A stretch of DNA of 64,000 nt from Vogesella indigofera (lineage in GTDB: Bacteria; Pseudomonadota; Gammaproteobacteria; Burkholderiales; Chromobacteriaceae): positions 186,001 to 250,000 of the forward strand of contig NZ_RBID01000014.1 of NCBI RefSeq assembly GCF_003633895.1. The letters are read 5' to 3'. Below, piece by piece: positions 7,926 through 16,599 of this stretch; within the stretch, counting starts at the first letter, position 1; each line of letters starts with the position of its first letter. Under the pieces are notes generated by a model. The model was not told where the DNA came from and ran no database searches. It saw nothing but the letters and a program-made list of their open reading frames with translations. The position numbers and the translations under genes were made by a program.

Positions 7926-9275
7926 GTGGACATTAATCCGTCACAGATGGCATCGCAGATGGCATCGATCTACATGCAGAGCGCCGAGCAGCAGCTGGCG
8001 GCACAGAACAAGACCAGCAAGGCGCGCAGCGACGGCCTCAGCCAGCTGCAGAAGGCGCTGCAGGACTTCCGCAGCAGCCTTGCCACCCTGGCCGGCAAGA
8101 AAAGCATGCTGGCGATGAGCGCCAGCCTGAGCCGCGACGGCATCGCCACCGCCAGCGCCGGTGCCACCGCGCAGGCCGGCAGCTACTCGCTGTTCGTGGA
8201 CAAGGTCGCCTCCGCGCACCAGCTGGCGTTCGGCAATATCGGCGGCGTGCCGGCGGCCGAGGGCGGCAGCTTCAGCGTCACGCTGCAGGGCGGCGCCACC
8301 TTCAATGTCAGCCTCGCCAGCGCCGACGTCGACGGCGACCTCAGCCTGTCGGCCAGCGAGATCGCGCGCGCCATCAACCAGGCCGCCGACAACCAGGGCA
8401 AGGTCAACGCGATGGTGCTGACCGCCGACGGCCAGAGCCGGCTGGTGCTGTCGTCCGCCGCCACCGGCGCCGCCGGCCAGATCAGCCTTAATACCAGCAA
8501 TATCGGCAATGCCGCGCTGAAGGCGGCGCTGGACGCGCCGACGCAGCTGAGCGCGGCACAGGACGCGGAAGTGTGGCTGGGGGGCAAGACCACCGGGGTG
8601 CTGGTGAAGCAGGCCTCGAATACCTTTACCGCGATCCAGGGCGTGACGCTGACACTCAGCCGCGCGATGAGCGACGGCGACGCGCTGCTGCAGCTGACGG
8701 TGGCGCGTAACGACGGCGACACCGCGGCCAACCTGCAAAGCTTCGTCGACAGCTACAACACGCTGTTGAAATCGCTGGGCACGCTGACCAGCAGCGGCGA
8801 CGGCAAGACCGCAGCCGGCATCTTCGCCACCGATTCCGGGGTGCGCACCCTGCGCGACCAGCTCAACAACATGGTGCGGCAGAACATCGGCGGCGTGCGC
8901 CTGGCGGAGATGGGCGTCAGCGCCAGCCGCGACGGTAGCCTGACGCTGGACCGGACCAAGCTGACCCGCCTGCTGCAGGACAAGCCGGCGGCGCTGGACA
9001 GCTTCTTCAGCGACAGCAACGGCGACGGCCTGATCAAGTCGGTGCGCGGCTACCTCGACCAGTGGCTGAGCAGCACCAAGGGCGTGATCACGCAGCGCCG
9101 CGACTCCATCTCCCGCACGCAGAACGATCTGGACAAGCGTCAGATCCGCCTCGAAGCCGAATACCAGCAGGTGTACCAGCGCTATCTGGGGCAGTACTCG
9201 CGCCTGCAGGCGATGCAGAGCCAGATGAGCAGCACGCTGGACAGCCTCAACAACTACTTCGCCCAGAACCAATAA
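7926..9275 (+). CDS. fliD: FliD (LafB-type) filament cap protein
   Basis: FliD caps the growing filament and folds incoming flagellin. The 449-residue protein begins with the exported helical N-terminus (MDINPSQMASQMASIYMQSAEQ). It carries FliD N-domain features and ends in a coiled-coil C-terminus (QYSRLQAMQSQMSSTLDSLNNYFAQNQ). A GTG start follows a good ribosome site (ggaggaacaggaaa). Right after fliJ is unusual for primary flagella. In Flag-2 loci lafB follows the flagellin gene lafA, which is absent here. Confidence 0.9.
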   Translation: MDINPSQMASQMASIYMQSAEQQLAAQNKTSKARSDGLSQLQKALQDFRSSLATLAGKKSMLAMSASLSRDGIATASAGATAQAGSYSLFVDKVASAHQLAFGNIGGVPAAEGGSFSVTLQGGATFNVSLASADVDGDLSLSASEIARAINQAADNQGKVNAMVLTADGQSRLVLSSAATGAAGQISLNTSNIGNAALKAALDAPTQLSAAQDAEVWLGGKTTGVLVKQASNTFTAIQGVTLTLSRAMSDGDALLQLTVARNDGDTAANLQSFVDSYNTLLKSLGTLTSSGDGKTAAGIFATDSGVRTLRDQLNNMVRQNIGGVRLAEMGVSASRDGSLTLDRTKLTRLLQDKPAALDSFFSDSNGDGLIKSVRGYLDQWLSSTKGVITQRRDSISRTQNDLDKRQIRLEAEYQQVYQRYLGQYSRLQAMQSQMSSTLDSLNNYFAQNQ

Positions 9276-9289
9276 GGACCGCCGCCATC

Positions 9290-9682
9290 GTGGACTACGA
9301 CGCTTACCGCAGCTATCACGCTGTCAACCTGGAATCGCAAACCGCCACCGCCTCGCCGGTGCAGCTGGTGCTGGTGCTGTTTGACGGCCTGCTGGAAGAG
9401 CTGGCGCGGGCGCGTGGCCACCTGGAGCAGCAGCGCTACGAGCAGAAGGGCGACAGCATCAGCAAGTGCATCAACATCCTGGGTGGCCTGTCCAGCGCGC
9501 TGGACAGCGACCACGGCGGCGAGGTGGTGACCAATCTGGCGCGGCTGTACGACTACTGCGTGTTCCGCCTCTACCACGCCAGCATCGAGCTGGATCTGGC
9601 GGCGCTGGACGAGGTGGTGCAGCTGCTGAACACGCTGAAGGGCGGCTGGATGGGCGTACAGGAACAGCATGCCGCGCTTTGA
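9290..9682 (+). CDS. fliS: FliS (LafC-type) flagellin export chaperone
   Basis: FliS binds the C-terminus of flagellin in the cytoplasm and delivers it to the export gate. The 130-residue protein opens MDYDAYRSYHAVNLESQTATASPVQLVLVLFDG, close to the FliS consensus with its Tyr-rich start and PxxLxxMLYDG-like stretch. A GTG at 9290 is chosen because it gives this N-terminus. The 3' end overlaps the next gene by 14 bases. Its client flagellin is not encoded in the window. Confidence 0.9.
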   Translation: MDYDAYRSYHAVNLESQTATASPVQLVLVLFDGLLEELARARGHLEQQRYEQKGDSISKCINILGGLSSALDSDHGGEVVTNLARLYDYCVFRLYHASIELDLAALDEVVQLLNTLKGGWMGVQEQHAAL

Positions 9683-9956
9683 CGTCACCGCCTTCGGCCA
9701 GCAGCTGCAGCAGGCGGTGGCCAGCCGCGACTGGGACGCGCTGCAGCGCCTCGACCGCGAACTGGCCGCAGCGCTGCCGCAGTCGCCAAGGCTGCGCCCG
9801 GACGAGGTGGCGCAGCTGCAGCAGTTCTACCAGGCGCTGCTGTGCGAGATCGGCAGCGCGCTGCAGCAATCGGAACAGGACATGGCGCGCTGCCTGCAGC
9901 AGCGCGAGCAGAGTCTTGCCTACGCCCACGTCAGCGAATTTGCGGAACAACCATGA
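9669..9956 (+). CDS. FliT/LafD-like flagellar chaperone
   Basis: This 95-residue, helical, Gln-rich small protein lies between fliS and fliK, where FliT (LafD in lateral systems) is found. FliT chaperones the cap protein FliD. The sequence has no motif decisive on its own, so the assignment rests on size, helical composition and order. It overlaps both neighbours (14 bases with fliS, ATGA with fliK). Confidence 0.65.
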   Translation: MPRFDVTAFGQQLQQAVASRDWDALQRLDRELAAALPQSPRLRPDEVAQLQQFYQALLCEIGSALQQSEQDMARCLQQREQSLAYAHVSEFAEQP

Positions 9957-11062
9957 ACAGCACTCTTTTGGCGCCTGCCGCCCCCGTTTCTGCCAGCGCC
10001 CCCGCGACCGCGGTGGTGGCCGCGGCCTTGCCGTTTGCCGCTGCCGGCAGCAGCGGCCCGTCGCTGTTTGCGCTGCTGATGGGCGGCCTGCCGGCCACCG
10101 ACGGCGAACCCGCGCCCGACACGGCTGCGCCCGAGGTGGCGACGGCCGCTGCGCCGGCGCCGCTTGCGGCCACCGCGTTGCCATTCGGCCCGCTGCCATT
10201 GCCGGCGGCGAGCACACCGGCACCGGCTACCGACACGGCGGCCACGCTGGGCGGCGCTAGCGCCGGGCCGGCGCCTGTCGCCGGCTTGCCGCCGCTGGGT
10301 ACGGAACCGGCTGCGCCGGTCGCACTTGCCCCGCTGGCGCGTGGCGCGGCACCGGCCGTGGCATTGGCGGCAACGGCATTACCGGTCATGGTGGGCAATC
10401 TGCTTGCGGCCAACGTTGGCCGCAACGGCGGCACGAGCAGCGACAGCAATACCCCGCCCGCAGGCAGCAGCGGCGAGGCGGCCGCGCCGCTTGCGACCGA
10501 CGCGGCGGCCAGTACGCCACTGCCGGCCGAACCGCGGTTGCTGGCTGGTGGCGTGCCCGCGTTGCCAGTACCGGCGCACGAACTGGGTAAGCCACCGGCG
10601 GCCGCGGCGGCGCTGCCGGAGTGGGCGCCGCTACCGGTCGATGACGGCAGCGCGGGCGCTCAGGGCGGTGCCTTGCACCAGCTGCTGGCGCAGCGGCTGG
10701 CGGTACAGTCCAGCCACGGCATCGACCGCGCGCTGATCCGCCTCGACCCGCCGTCGTTCGGCTCGCTGGAAATCGCGCTGCGGCACGAGGGTGGCCACCT
10801 GACGGTACAGCTGACCGCCAGCAACGGCGACATGGCGCGCCAGCTGCAGGGCATCGGCGAGCTGCTGCGCCAGGAGCTGGGCAACCGCCAGTTCCAGTCG
10901 GTGCAGCTGGAGGTGCGCCACGGCGCCGGTGACGGCCACGGTGGACAGCAACAGGGGCGGCGCGAGCCGGAGCAGCAGGCGAGCCCGGGGCGCGCGCTGC
11001 AGCTGGCGGCAGAAGATGACGGATTTGGCCTGGCAGGTTATCAGGCAGGAGCAGAGGCATGA
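9953..11062 (+). CDS. fliK: FliK (LafE-type) hook-length control protein
   Basis: FliK is exported as a molecular ruler and switches export specificity when the hook is complete. The 369-residue protein has a long, low-complexity Ala/Pro/Gly N-terminal region of about 230 residues. A conserved C-terminal FliK domain follows (LHQLLAQRLAVQ, IRLDPPSFGSLEI, GHLTVQLTASN, LRQELGNRQFQ). An inverted-pair copy of the GTTGGCCGCA word at 10404-10425 is read through in frame, inside the variable region. Confidence 0.88.
   Translation: MNSTLLAPAAPVSASAPATAVVAAALPFAAAGSSGPSLFALLMGGLPATDGEPAPDTAAPEVATAAAPAPLAATALPFGPLPLPAASTPAPATDTAATLGGASAGPAPVAGLPPLGTEPAAPVALAPLARGAAPAVALAATALPVMVGNLLAANVGRNGGTSSDSNTPPAGSSGEAAAPLATDAAASTPLPAEPRLLAGGVPALPVPAHELGKPPAAAAALPEWAPLPVDDGSAGAQGGALHQLLAQRLAVQSSHGIDRALIRLDPPSFGSLEIALRHEGGHLTVQLTASNGDMARQLQGIGELLRQELGNRQFQSVQLEVRHGAGDGHGGQQQGRREPEQQASPGRALQLAAEDDGFGLAGYQAGAEA
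10404..10425. repeat. Perfect 22-bp palindrome: inverted pair of the iterated word inside fliK
   Basis: The core TGCGGCCAACGTTGGCCGCA, flanked by T and A, is fully symmetric. It lies in the low-complexity half of fliK and is read in frame (LAANVGRNG). Confidence 0.9.
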
Positions 11063-11532
11063 AAAGCAAAACGGTGGTGATTTTCCTGGTCAGCATGCTG
11101 CTGACGCTGTTGCTGGGCGGGGGTGGCACCTACTGGTGGCTGCAGCAGCAGGGCGGCGCGGCCCTGAGCAGCCCGCTGCGCGAGCCGGTGGCCACGGAGG
11201 CGGCGGAGCCGGCGACGCCGAAGCGCTACCTCACCCTCGACAAGATCATCGTGATGCTGCGCGAGGCGGGGCAGGACGAGCTGCACTACATGTCGATCGA
11301 CCTGGTGTTCCGTACCGACAACGAGCAGCAGGCGCAGGTGAAGGAACAGCTGCCGCTGCTGAAGAGCATCGCGGTACGCGCGCTGTCGCAGCTGACGCGC
11401 ACGCAGGCGGCGGCGATGAGCGTGGACGAATTCCAGGCCCTGCTGCTGCAGCACTACAGCGCGGCCTACCGCAAGGACCAGCAGCCGCAGCCGTTCAGCG
11501 ACGTGATGGTCAGCAAGCTGATCGTCGAGTAA
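11059..11532 (+). CDS. fliL: FliL (LafF-type) basal-body associated stator protein
   Basis: FliL is a single-pass membrane protein that surrounds stator units and supports torque at high load. The 157-residue protein has one membrane helix at about residues 5-26 (VVIFLVSMLLTLLLGGGGTYWW). A periplasmic FliL domain follows, starting KRYLTLDKIIVML and containing SIDLVFRT. The start overlaps fliK (ATGA). Confidence 0.88.
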   Translation: MKSKTVVIFLVSMLLTLLLGGGGTYWWLQQQGGAALSSPLREPVATEAAEPATPKRYLTLDKIIVMLREAGQDELHYMSIDLVFRTDNEQQAQVKEQLPLLKSIAVRALSQLTRTQAAAMSVDEFQALLLQHYSAAYRKDQQPQPFSDVMVSKLIVE

Positions 11533-11535
11533 GCG

Positions 11536-12234
11536 ATGAGCGCGGCCTACGCCTTGTTCGAGACGCCGGCGCTGGACGAGGGCGCCATCATCGCCCGCCA
11601 TGCGCCGCTGGTGAAGCGCGCGGTACGGCAGCTGTCGTCGCAGGTCGGCGCGGTGCTGGAGCGCGAGGACATGGAGCAGGTCGGCCTGCTGGCGCTGCTG
11701 GAGGCGGCGCGGCGTTACGGCGAGCCGGACGAGCAGTTCACCGGCTTTGCCATGCTACGCATCCGCGGCGCGATTCTCGACGAATTGCGGCGCCTGGACT
11801 GGCGGCCGCGCAGCGTGCGCCAGGATGCGCACCGCCTGCGCGACGGCTGGCGCGCGCTGACGCGGCAGCTGGGGCGCGAGCCGTCGGAGCGTGAGGCGGC
11901 CGCGGCGCTGGGCATTGGCCTGGACGAGGTGCAGGCGCTGCTGCTGGCGGAAAACGCCGAGGCGATGCACAGCTTTGACGAGATCGTCGCCAACGGCGGC
12001 GATGTCGGCGACGAGCGCGTGCCGGAGCAGCAGATGCAGCTGCGCATCGCGCTGGCGTCGGCACTGCAGCACCTGGCGCCGCGCGAGCAGCAGGTGATCC
12101 AGCTGTACTACGAGCACGAGCTGAGCCTGAAGGAAATCGCGCTGGTGCTGGAGCTGACCGAGGCGCGGGTGTGCCAGATCAACAAGGCGGCACTGAAGAA
12201 GATGAAAAACTGCCTGGCGGCAGCGCCCGACTGA
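11536..12234 (+). CDS. fliA: FliA/LafS-type flagellar sigma-28 factor
   Basis: This RNA polymerase sigma factor drives late flagellar genes. The 232-residue protein has sigma region 2 (HAPLVKRAVRQL, EDMEQVGLLALLEAARRY, FAMLRIRGAILDELR), region 3 around residues 95-135, and region 4 with a helix-turn-helix (LSLKEIALVLELTEARVCQINKAAL). Its anti-sigma partner FlgM is encoded at 15148. Position between fliL and motA matches lafS of lateral clusters. A separate fliA elsewhere for a polar system is possible. Confidence 0.92.
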   Translation: MSAAYALFETPALDEGAIIARHAPLVKRAVRQLSSQVGAVLEREDMEQVGLLALLEAARRYGEPDEQFTGFAMLRIRGAILDELRRLDWRPRSVRQDAHRLRDGWRALTRQLGREPSEREAAAALGIGLDEVQALLLAENAEAMHSFDEIVANGGDVGDERVPEQQMQLRIALASALQHLAPREQQVIQLYYEHELSLKEIALVLELTEARVCQINKAALKKMKNCLAAAPD

Positions 12235-12273
12235 GGGGCAGCGCCGGGTCTTGCTTAACAGGGAAGGATCAAC

Positions 12274-13137
12274 ATGCAGCTCATCCTGGGCATCGGCATC
12301 GTGCTGGTGTGTGTATTTGGCGGCTTCATGCTGCATGGCGGCTCGATGGCGGTGATCTGGCAGCCGGTGGAGCTGCTGATCATCTGCGGCGCGGCGCTGG
12401 GGGCTCTGGTGCTGGGCAACCCCAAGCACGTGCTGGTGGAGATGCTGGGCCAGATCAGGCGTATCGTGATGCGCAAGAAACATGGCGCCGAATTCCAGCG
12501 CCAGCTGCTGCTGCTGATGTACGAGCTGCTGATCACCGCCAGCCAGGGGCTGAAGGCGCTGGACGAGCACGTGGAATCGCCACGGCAGAGCCCGCTGTTC
12601 AACCGCTACCCGCTGGTGCTGCAGCAGCCGAAACTGCTGGCCTTCATCGTCGACAACTTCCGGCTGATGGCGATGGGCAAGATCAACGCCCACGAGCTGG
12701 AAGGCGTGCTGGACCAGGAGATCGACGCCATCCACGAGGAGCTGAACCAGCCGTCGAAATCGCTGCACAAGATCGGCGAGGCGATGCCCGGCTTCGGCAT
12801 CCTGGCGGCGGTGCTCGGCATCGTGATGGCGATGAACAGCGTCAGCGAGGGCGCCAGCGCCGGCGAGATCAGCCAGAAGGTGGCGGCGGCGATGGTGGGC
12901 ACCTTCATCGGCATTTTCTTCTGCTACGGCGTGCTCGACCCCTTGAGCAACGTGATGCACCAGCAGGTGAAGGAAGAACTGTCCAACTTCGAATCGGTGA
13001 AGGTGGTGCTGACCACCCACGCCGCCGGCAAGCCGCCGCTCTTGGCGATCGACGCCGGCCGCCGCCTGGTGCAGCTCAATACCAAGCCCAGCTTTTCGCA
13101 GCTGGAGTCGTGGATCAATGCGCTGGAAGGCGTGTGA
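12274..13137 (+). CDS. motA: MotA (LafT-type) stator ion-channel subunit
   Basis: MotA forms the pentamer that rotates around MotB and pushes on FliG. The 287-residue protein has four membrane helices (about residues 2-20, 30-48, 172-190 and 205-225), with a large cytoplasmic loop between the second and third. The conserved Pro-Gly stretch (GEAMPGFGILAAVLG) starts helix 3. Length and helix layout are of the proton-type MotA. It is co-transcribed with the sigma factor and motB. Confidence 0.93.
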   Translation: MQLILGIGIVLVCVFGGFMLHGGSMAVIWQPVELLIICGAALGALVLGNPKHVLVEMLGQIRRIVMRKKHGAEFQRQLLLLMYELLITASQGLKALDEHVESPRQSPLFNRYPLVLQQPKLLAFIVDNFRLMAMGKINAHELEGVLDQEIDAIHEELNQPSKSLHKIGEAMPGFGILAAVLGIVMAMNSVSEGASAGEISQKVAAAMVGTFIGIFFCYGVLDPLSNVMHQQVKEELSNFESVKVVLTTHAAGKPPLLAIDAGRRLVQLNTKPSFSQLESWINALEGV

Positions 13138-13150
13138 GGCATAGCGCGCA

Positions 13151-14140
13151 ATGAGTGCACTGAAACACCGCGAGCAGCACGAGGGCACGGTCATCAAGAA
13201 GGTGGCGCGGCGCGAGGAGGACGGCGGCCACGGTGGTGCGTGGAAGGTGGCGTTTGCCGACTTCGTGCTGGCGCTGATGTGCCTGTTCCTGGTGCTGTGG
13301 GTGCTGGCGGCGCGCGAACAGGAAAACCTGGAACAGCTGCTGCGCGACGGGGGCGGCAAGCCGACCGCGGAAGGCACCAACTACCGCATCGAGCACCAGG
13401 GCACGCCGCCGGGCAGCCTGATCCCGCGCGAACTGGTGCCGGGGCTGAGCAGCACGCAGCCGAGCGCGGACAGCCGGCTGAAGACCACCGGCTTCCCGAC
13501 GGTGCTGGACGGCGACGGCCGCCGCGTGCGGCAGAAGCTGGAATCGCCGGCGGCGCTGAACCAGCTGGCGCAGATGCTGGCGTCGATGTCGAAACAGGCC
13601 GGGCTGGAGAGCAACCTGCAGCTGGTGGTGACGCCGCAGGGGCTGCGCGTGATGCTGCACGACACCGAGCGCGAGGGCATGTTCGAGCGCGGCAGCGCCA
13701 TCATCAACCGCCGCTTCAAGGGCCTGCTGCAGGAGATGGGGCAGCTGCTGTCCTCGCTCGACAACCAGCTGCTGGTGATCGGCCACACCGACTCCATGCA
13801 GTACCGCAGCGCCGGCAATACCGCGCTGTCGAACTGGAGCCTGTCCGCCAACCGCGCGATGAGCGCGCGGCTGCATCTGCTCGATGGCGGCCTGCGCAAG
13901 GAGAGCGTGCTGCAGGTGGTGGGCATGGCCGACCGCGCGCCGCTGGACAAGCGGCAACCGACCGCGGCGCACAACCGCCGCATCGAGCTGCTGGTGCTGA
14001 CACCGGCGCAGGCGGACAGCATCAGTGCCATGTTCGGCTCGCCGCAAGCGGCGGGTGCCGCCGAAAAACGCAGCGAAATCAGCGTGACGCCCAACCCCGA
14101 TCTGGACATGCTGCGCGCCAAGATGAACAACCCAGGCTGA
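13151..14140 (+). CDS. motB: MotB (LafU-type) stator subunit, peptidoglycan anchored
   Basis: MotB anchors the stator to peptidoglycan and carries the ion-binding aspartate. The 329-residue protein has one membrane helix at about residues 34-53 (AFADFVLALMCLFLVLWVLAA) with the essential Asp at residue 37. A C-terminal OmpA-like domain follows (LLVIGHTDSM, NWSLSANRAMSARL). A plain basic N-terminus of 30 residues precedes the helix. Confidence 0.93.
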   Translation: MSALKHREQHEGTVIKKVARREEDGGHGGAWKVAFADFVLALMCLFLVLWVLAAREQENLEQLLRDGGGKPTAEGTNYRIEHQGTPPGSLIPRELVPGLSSTQPSADSRLKTTGFPTVLDGDGRRVRQKLESPAALNQLAQMLASMSKQAGLESNLQLVVTPQGLRVMLHDTEREGMFERGSAIINRRFKGLLQEMGQLLSSLDNQLLVIGHTDSMQYRSAGNTALSNWSLSANRAMSARLHLLDGGLRKESVLQVVGMADRAPLDKRQPTAAHNRRIELLVLTPAQADSISAMFGSPQAAGAAEKRSEISVTPNPDLDMLRAKMNNPG

Positions 14141-14164
14141 CGACGCAAGCCCTTGTTGCAGCAA

Positions 14165-14197
14165 GAAAAAACCCGGCCCCGTGCCGGGTTTATTTAT
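14165..14197 (+). terminator. Rho-independent terminator after motB
   Basis: A stem AACCCGGC / GCCGGGTT with a 5-base loop is followed by tatttatt and preceded by an A-tract, 30 bases after the motB stop. It separates motB from the Crp/Fnr gene. Confidence 0.85.
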
Positions 14198-14278
14198 TGC
14201 GGCTAACACATTGTCGTGGCGCGATCGCGGCATTTATCGAGATTGTAAACATTGTGTATCTAATTGACGGGTTGATTG

Positions 14279-14289
14279 GTAATATTTAC
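14279..14289. promoter_or_regulatory. 11-bp palindrome upstream of the Crp/Fnr gene
   Basis: GTAATATTTAC (GTAA-N3-TTAC) is preceded by TTG, the same layout as the palindrome between flgA and flgB. It lies 90 bp upstream of the regulator start in an AT-rich stretch, so autoregulation is possible. This is inference only. Confidence 0.3.
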
Positions 14290-14379
14290 AATCAAATCAC
14301 AATATCAAAAACGACCCCGCCGGAAGATCCCGGCCGGGAACGCAACCCCGTAATGCACACTGTAGGAAGAAGTGAAGAA

Positions 14380-15063
14380 ATGAACCTGGACGATATCAAG
14401 GCGCAGTTGGCCGCAACCGATTTTTTTGCCGACCAGCCCCCCGTGGTTTTGGACAGAGTGATCGACCATGCCATTTCCCTGCGCGTGCGCAAGGGCGAGT
14501 ACGTGTTCCAGGAAGGGCAGACCGTGTCCGCCATCTACCTGGTGGTCAGCGGCCGCCTGCAGGCGCACGTCTCCGATAGCGCCAATCGCAAGTACGTGCT
14601 GATGTTCAACAACCCCGGCGAGCTGATGGGCGAGGTGTCCTACCTTGACGGCGGCCCCTGTGCCTGGAGCGCGATGGCGGAGGAGGACTGCCTGCTGTTC
14701 AAGTTCAACCGCAACGACCTGATCAGCATTTTCGGCACCGCCGACGGCCTGCCCAGCGACACGGTGCGCAACCAGATCCTGATGCGGCTGGCCGGCATGG
14801 TGCGCCGCATCTCGGCGTCGGCCAAAAGCCTGGCGCTGCTCGATGTCTACGGTCGCATCCGCCTGCTGTTCAATGACTACACCGTGACCCGTGACGGCGT
14901 GATGCAGCTGCAAAAAACCTTTACCCAGCAGGAAATCGCCGATCTGATCGGCTCCTCGCGCGAGATGGTGGCGCGCATCCTCAAGGAGCTGGTGTTCGGC
15001 CGCTACATCATCATGGAAAACCGCCGCATCGTGCTGCTGAAGATGCTGCCGGAGAACTTCTGA
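14380..15063 (+). CDS. Crp/Fnr-family transcription regulator inside the flagellar cluster
   Basis: The 227-residue protein has an N-terminal cyclic-nucleotide-binding fold (about residues 15-125: KGEYVFQEGQTVSAIYLVVSGRLQAH, PGELMGEVSYLDGG) and a C-terminal winged helix (TQQEIADLIGSSREMVARIL). The recognition helix has the RExxxR pattern of CRP, which reads GTGA half-sites. The cAMP phosphate-binding Arg-Ser pair of CRP is Trp-Ser here (about residues 96-97), and there is no Fnr-type cysteine cluster. The ligand is therefore unknown. The ATG at 14380 follows AGGAAG. It stands alone between the motB terminator and flgM, where no regulator is found in classical lateral loci. Confidence 0.88.
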   Translation: MNLDDIKAQLAATDFFADQPPVVLDRVIDHAISLRVRKGEYVFQEGQTVSAIYLVVSGRLQAHVSDSANRKYVLMFNNPGELMGEVSYLDGGPCAWSAMAEEDCLLFKFNRNDLISIFGTADGLPSDTVRNQILMRLAGMVRRISASAKSLALLDVYGRIRLLFNDYTVTRDGVMQLQKTFTQQEIADLIGSSREMVARILKELVFGRYIIMENRRIVLLKMLPENF

Positions 15064-15147
15064 GCCGGCGCCGGCGCCGATTTAAGTTTTCCGCCGCGAC
15101 GGTCGTCCTTTACTGGATAACCGTCTTATTTCCTGTCCGAGGCCGAC

Positions 15148-15411
15148 ATGCGCATCACCCCACTCCGTCCCGAACTGCGTGACAACGCGATCCAGTCCGA
15201 CCGCAGCCAGGCGCCGGCCGCCAGCGGCAAGGCCGCGGTCGCGCCGCTGCCGGCTGCCCAGCCACTGAGCCAGGCAGCCGGCGTGCTGCAGGCGCTGCCG
15301 GAGGTCGACCTCGACAAGGTGGCCGCGGTGCGTGCCGCGCTGGCGCGCGGCGAAATCAGCCTCGACGCAAACAAGCTGGCGGCCACCATCGCCGCCTATC
15401 ACCGGGGCTGA
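15148..15411 (+). CDS. flgM: FlgM anti-sigma-28 factor
   Basis: FlgM binds and inhibits the flagellar sigma factor until it is exported through the completed hook. The 87-residue product has a disordered Ala-rich N-terminal half. The conserved sigma-binding C-terminus reads VDLDKVAAVRAALARGEISLDANKLAATI. It pairs with the sigma gene at 11536. It is followed two bases later by flgN. Confidence 0.9.
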   Translation: MRITPLRPELRDNAIQSDRSQAPAASGKAAVAPLPAAQPLSQAAGVLQALPEVDLDKVAAVRAALARGEISLDANKLAATIAAYHRG

Positions 15412-15413
15412 GC

Positions 15414-15845
15414 ATGACGGCGAAGGCGCAGTGGCGACAGTTGCTGCAGGACATCCACAGCGATCTGGACGATTACCGGCAGCTGCAGCTGGCGCTGGAG
15501 CAGCAGTTTTCCGCCGCGCTGGGGCACGACGCGGCGGCGCTGTCCTGCTACGCCGATCGCATCGGCCAGCTGGTGACGCAGCTGCAGCAACGCCGCCTGC
15601 GCCGCGAACAGCTGGCGCGGGCGCTGCTGGCCGGCAACGTTGGCCGCAAGCCGTCGCTGATGGCGCTGTTCGCGCTGCTGCCGGAGCCGGCACGCCAGCG
15701 CTGCCAGCAACAGTGGCAGGCGCTGCAGGCGCTGGCGGCCGACTGCAAGCAGCTCAACGAGCGCAACGGCCAGCTGCTGCTCAACCAGCACGAGTGCTAC
15801 CAGCGCGTCCTGTTCGGCGAAAGCGATACCTATGCTGCACCCTGA
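15414..15845 (+). CDS. flgN: FlgN-like export chaperone for hook-associated proteins
   Basis: FlgN chaperones the junction proteins FlgK and FlgL. The 143-residue helical protein, rich in Gln and Leu, follows flgM as FlgN normally does. A conserved FlgN-like C-terminus (ADCKQLNERNGQLLLNQ) is visible. The GTTGGCCGCA word at 15639-15648 encodes an in-frame NVGRK insertion. Confidence 0.82.
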   Translation: MTAKAQWRQLLQDIHSDLDDYRQLQLALEQQFSAALGHDAAALSCYADRIGQLVTQLQQRRLRREQLARALLAGNVGRKPSLMALFALLPEPARQRCQQQWQALQALAADCKQLNERNGQLLLNQHECYQRVLFGESDTYAAP

Positions 15846-16536
15846 TTTCCGTATCAACTCCCCGGTCATGACGCCCTCCGCCAGCAGCATCGCGCCGGCG
15901 GCGGACGGCGGCCAGTTCGCCGCCGTGTTCCGCGACACGCGGCAGGAGATCGTGGCGCTGATCGACCAGGGCTTTCCGGCCGGCGACGAGGCGCTGACGC
16001 CGCAAGGGCTGCTGCTGCGGCAGCGGGCGCAGGCGGCCGCGGCGCCGCTGGCGGTGGATGGCAGTCATCTTGACGCGCAGCAGCAGGCGTTTCTCGGCGA
16101 CATCCTGCCGCACGCGCAGAAGGCGGCGCGCGCGCTGGGGGTGTCGCCCGACATCATCGCCGCGCACGCGGCACTGGAATCCGGCTGGGGGCAGGCGCCG
16201 CTGCGCCGTGCCGACGGCTCCAGCAGTCACAACCTGTTCGGCATCAAGGCCGGCCAGGGCTGGCGCGGCGAGCGCATCGCCGCGCTGACCACCGAACACC
16301 AGGACGGGGTGGACGTGAAGCAGGTGGCGCCGTTCCGCGCCTACGCCGACTACGACGGCGCCTTTGCCGACTACGTCAGCCTGCTGTCGTCGTCGCCGCG
16401 CTTCAAGGCGGTGCAGGGCGTGGGCAGCGATGCCGCCGCCTTTGCCGCGGTGCTGGCCCGCGGCGGTTACGCCACCGATCCTGCCTACGCCAGCAAGCTG
16501 CAGCAGACCGTCAGCCGCCTGCGCGGCCCGGCCTGA
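15832..16536 (+). CDS. Stand-alone FlgJ-type peptidoglycan glucosaminidase
   Basis: The 234-residue protein carries the glucosaminidase (GH73) domain that in gammaproteobacterial FlgJ is fused behind the rod-cap domain. Its catalytic Glu is in AALESGWGQ (residue 116), followed by NLFGIKAG and YADYDGAFADYVSLL. The first 75 residues are unlike the rod-binding domain. It should open the cell wall for rod passage. The rod-cap half is a separate gene at 23396. It overlaps flgN by 14 bases and converges on flgA. There is no obvious cleaved signal peptide, which suits export through the flagellar apparatus. Confidence 0.88.
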   Translation: MLHPDFRINSPVMTPSASSIAPAADGGQFAAVFRDTRQEIVALIDQGFPAGDEALTPQGLLLRQRAQAAAAPLAVDGSHLDAQQQAFLGDILPHAQKAARALGVSPDIIAAHAALESGWGQAPLRRADGSSSHNLFGIKAGQGWRGERIAALTTEHQDGVDVKQVAPFRAYADYDGAFADYVSLLSSSPRFKAVQGVGSDAAAFAAVLARGGYATDPAYASKLQQTVSRLRGPA

Positions 16537-16599
16537 ACCCGGCTCGCCGCCGCGATGGCGGCGGCGTGGCAATGCCGGCCGCGTTGCCGGCCTTGCGTA

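Noticed and set aside
13240-15063. Long open frame reading from within motB into the Crp/Fnr gene
   Set aside because: It crosses the motB terminator, and its upstream part is motB out of frame. The regulator starts at 14380 behind a ribosome site.
15064-15147. Sigma-28 promoter before flgM (TTTAAGTTTT region)
   Set aside because: No matching GCCGATAA-type -10 at the right distance.
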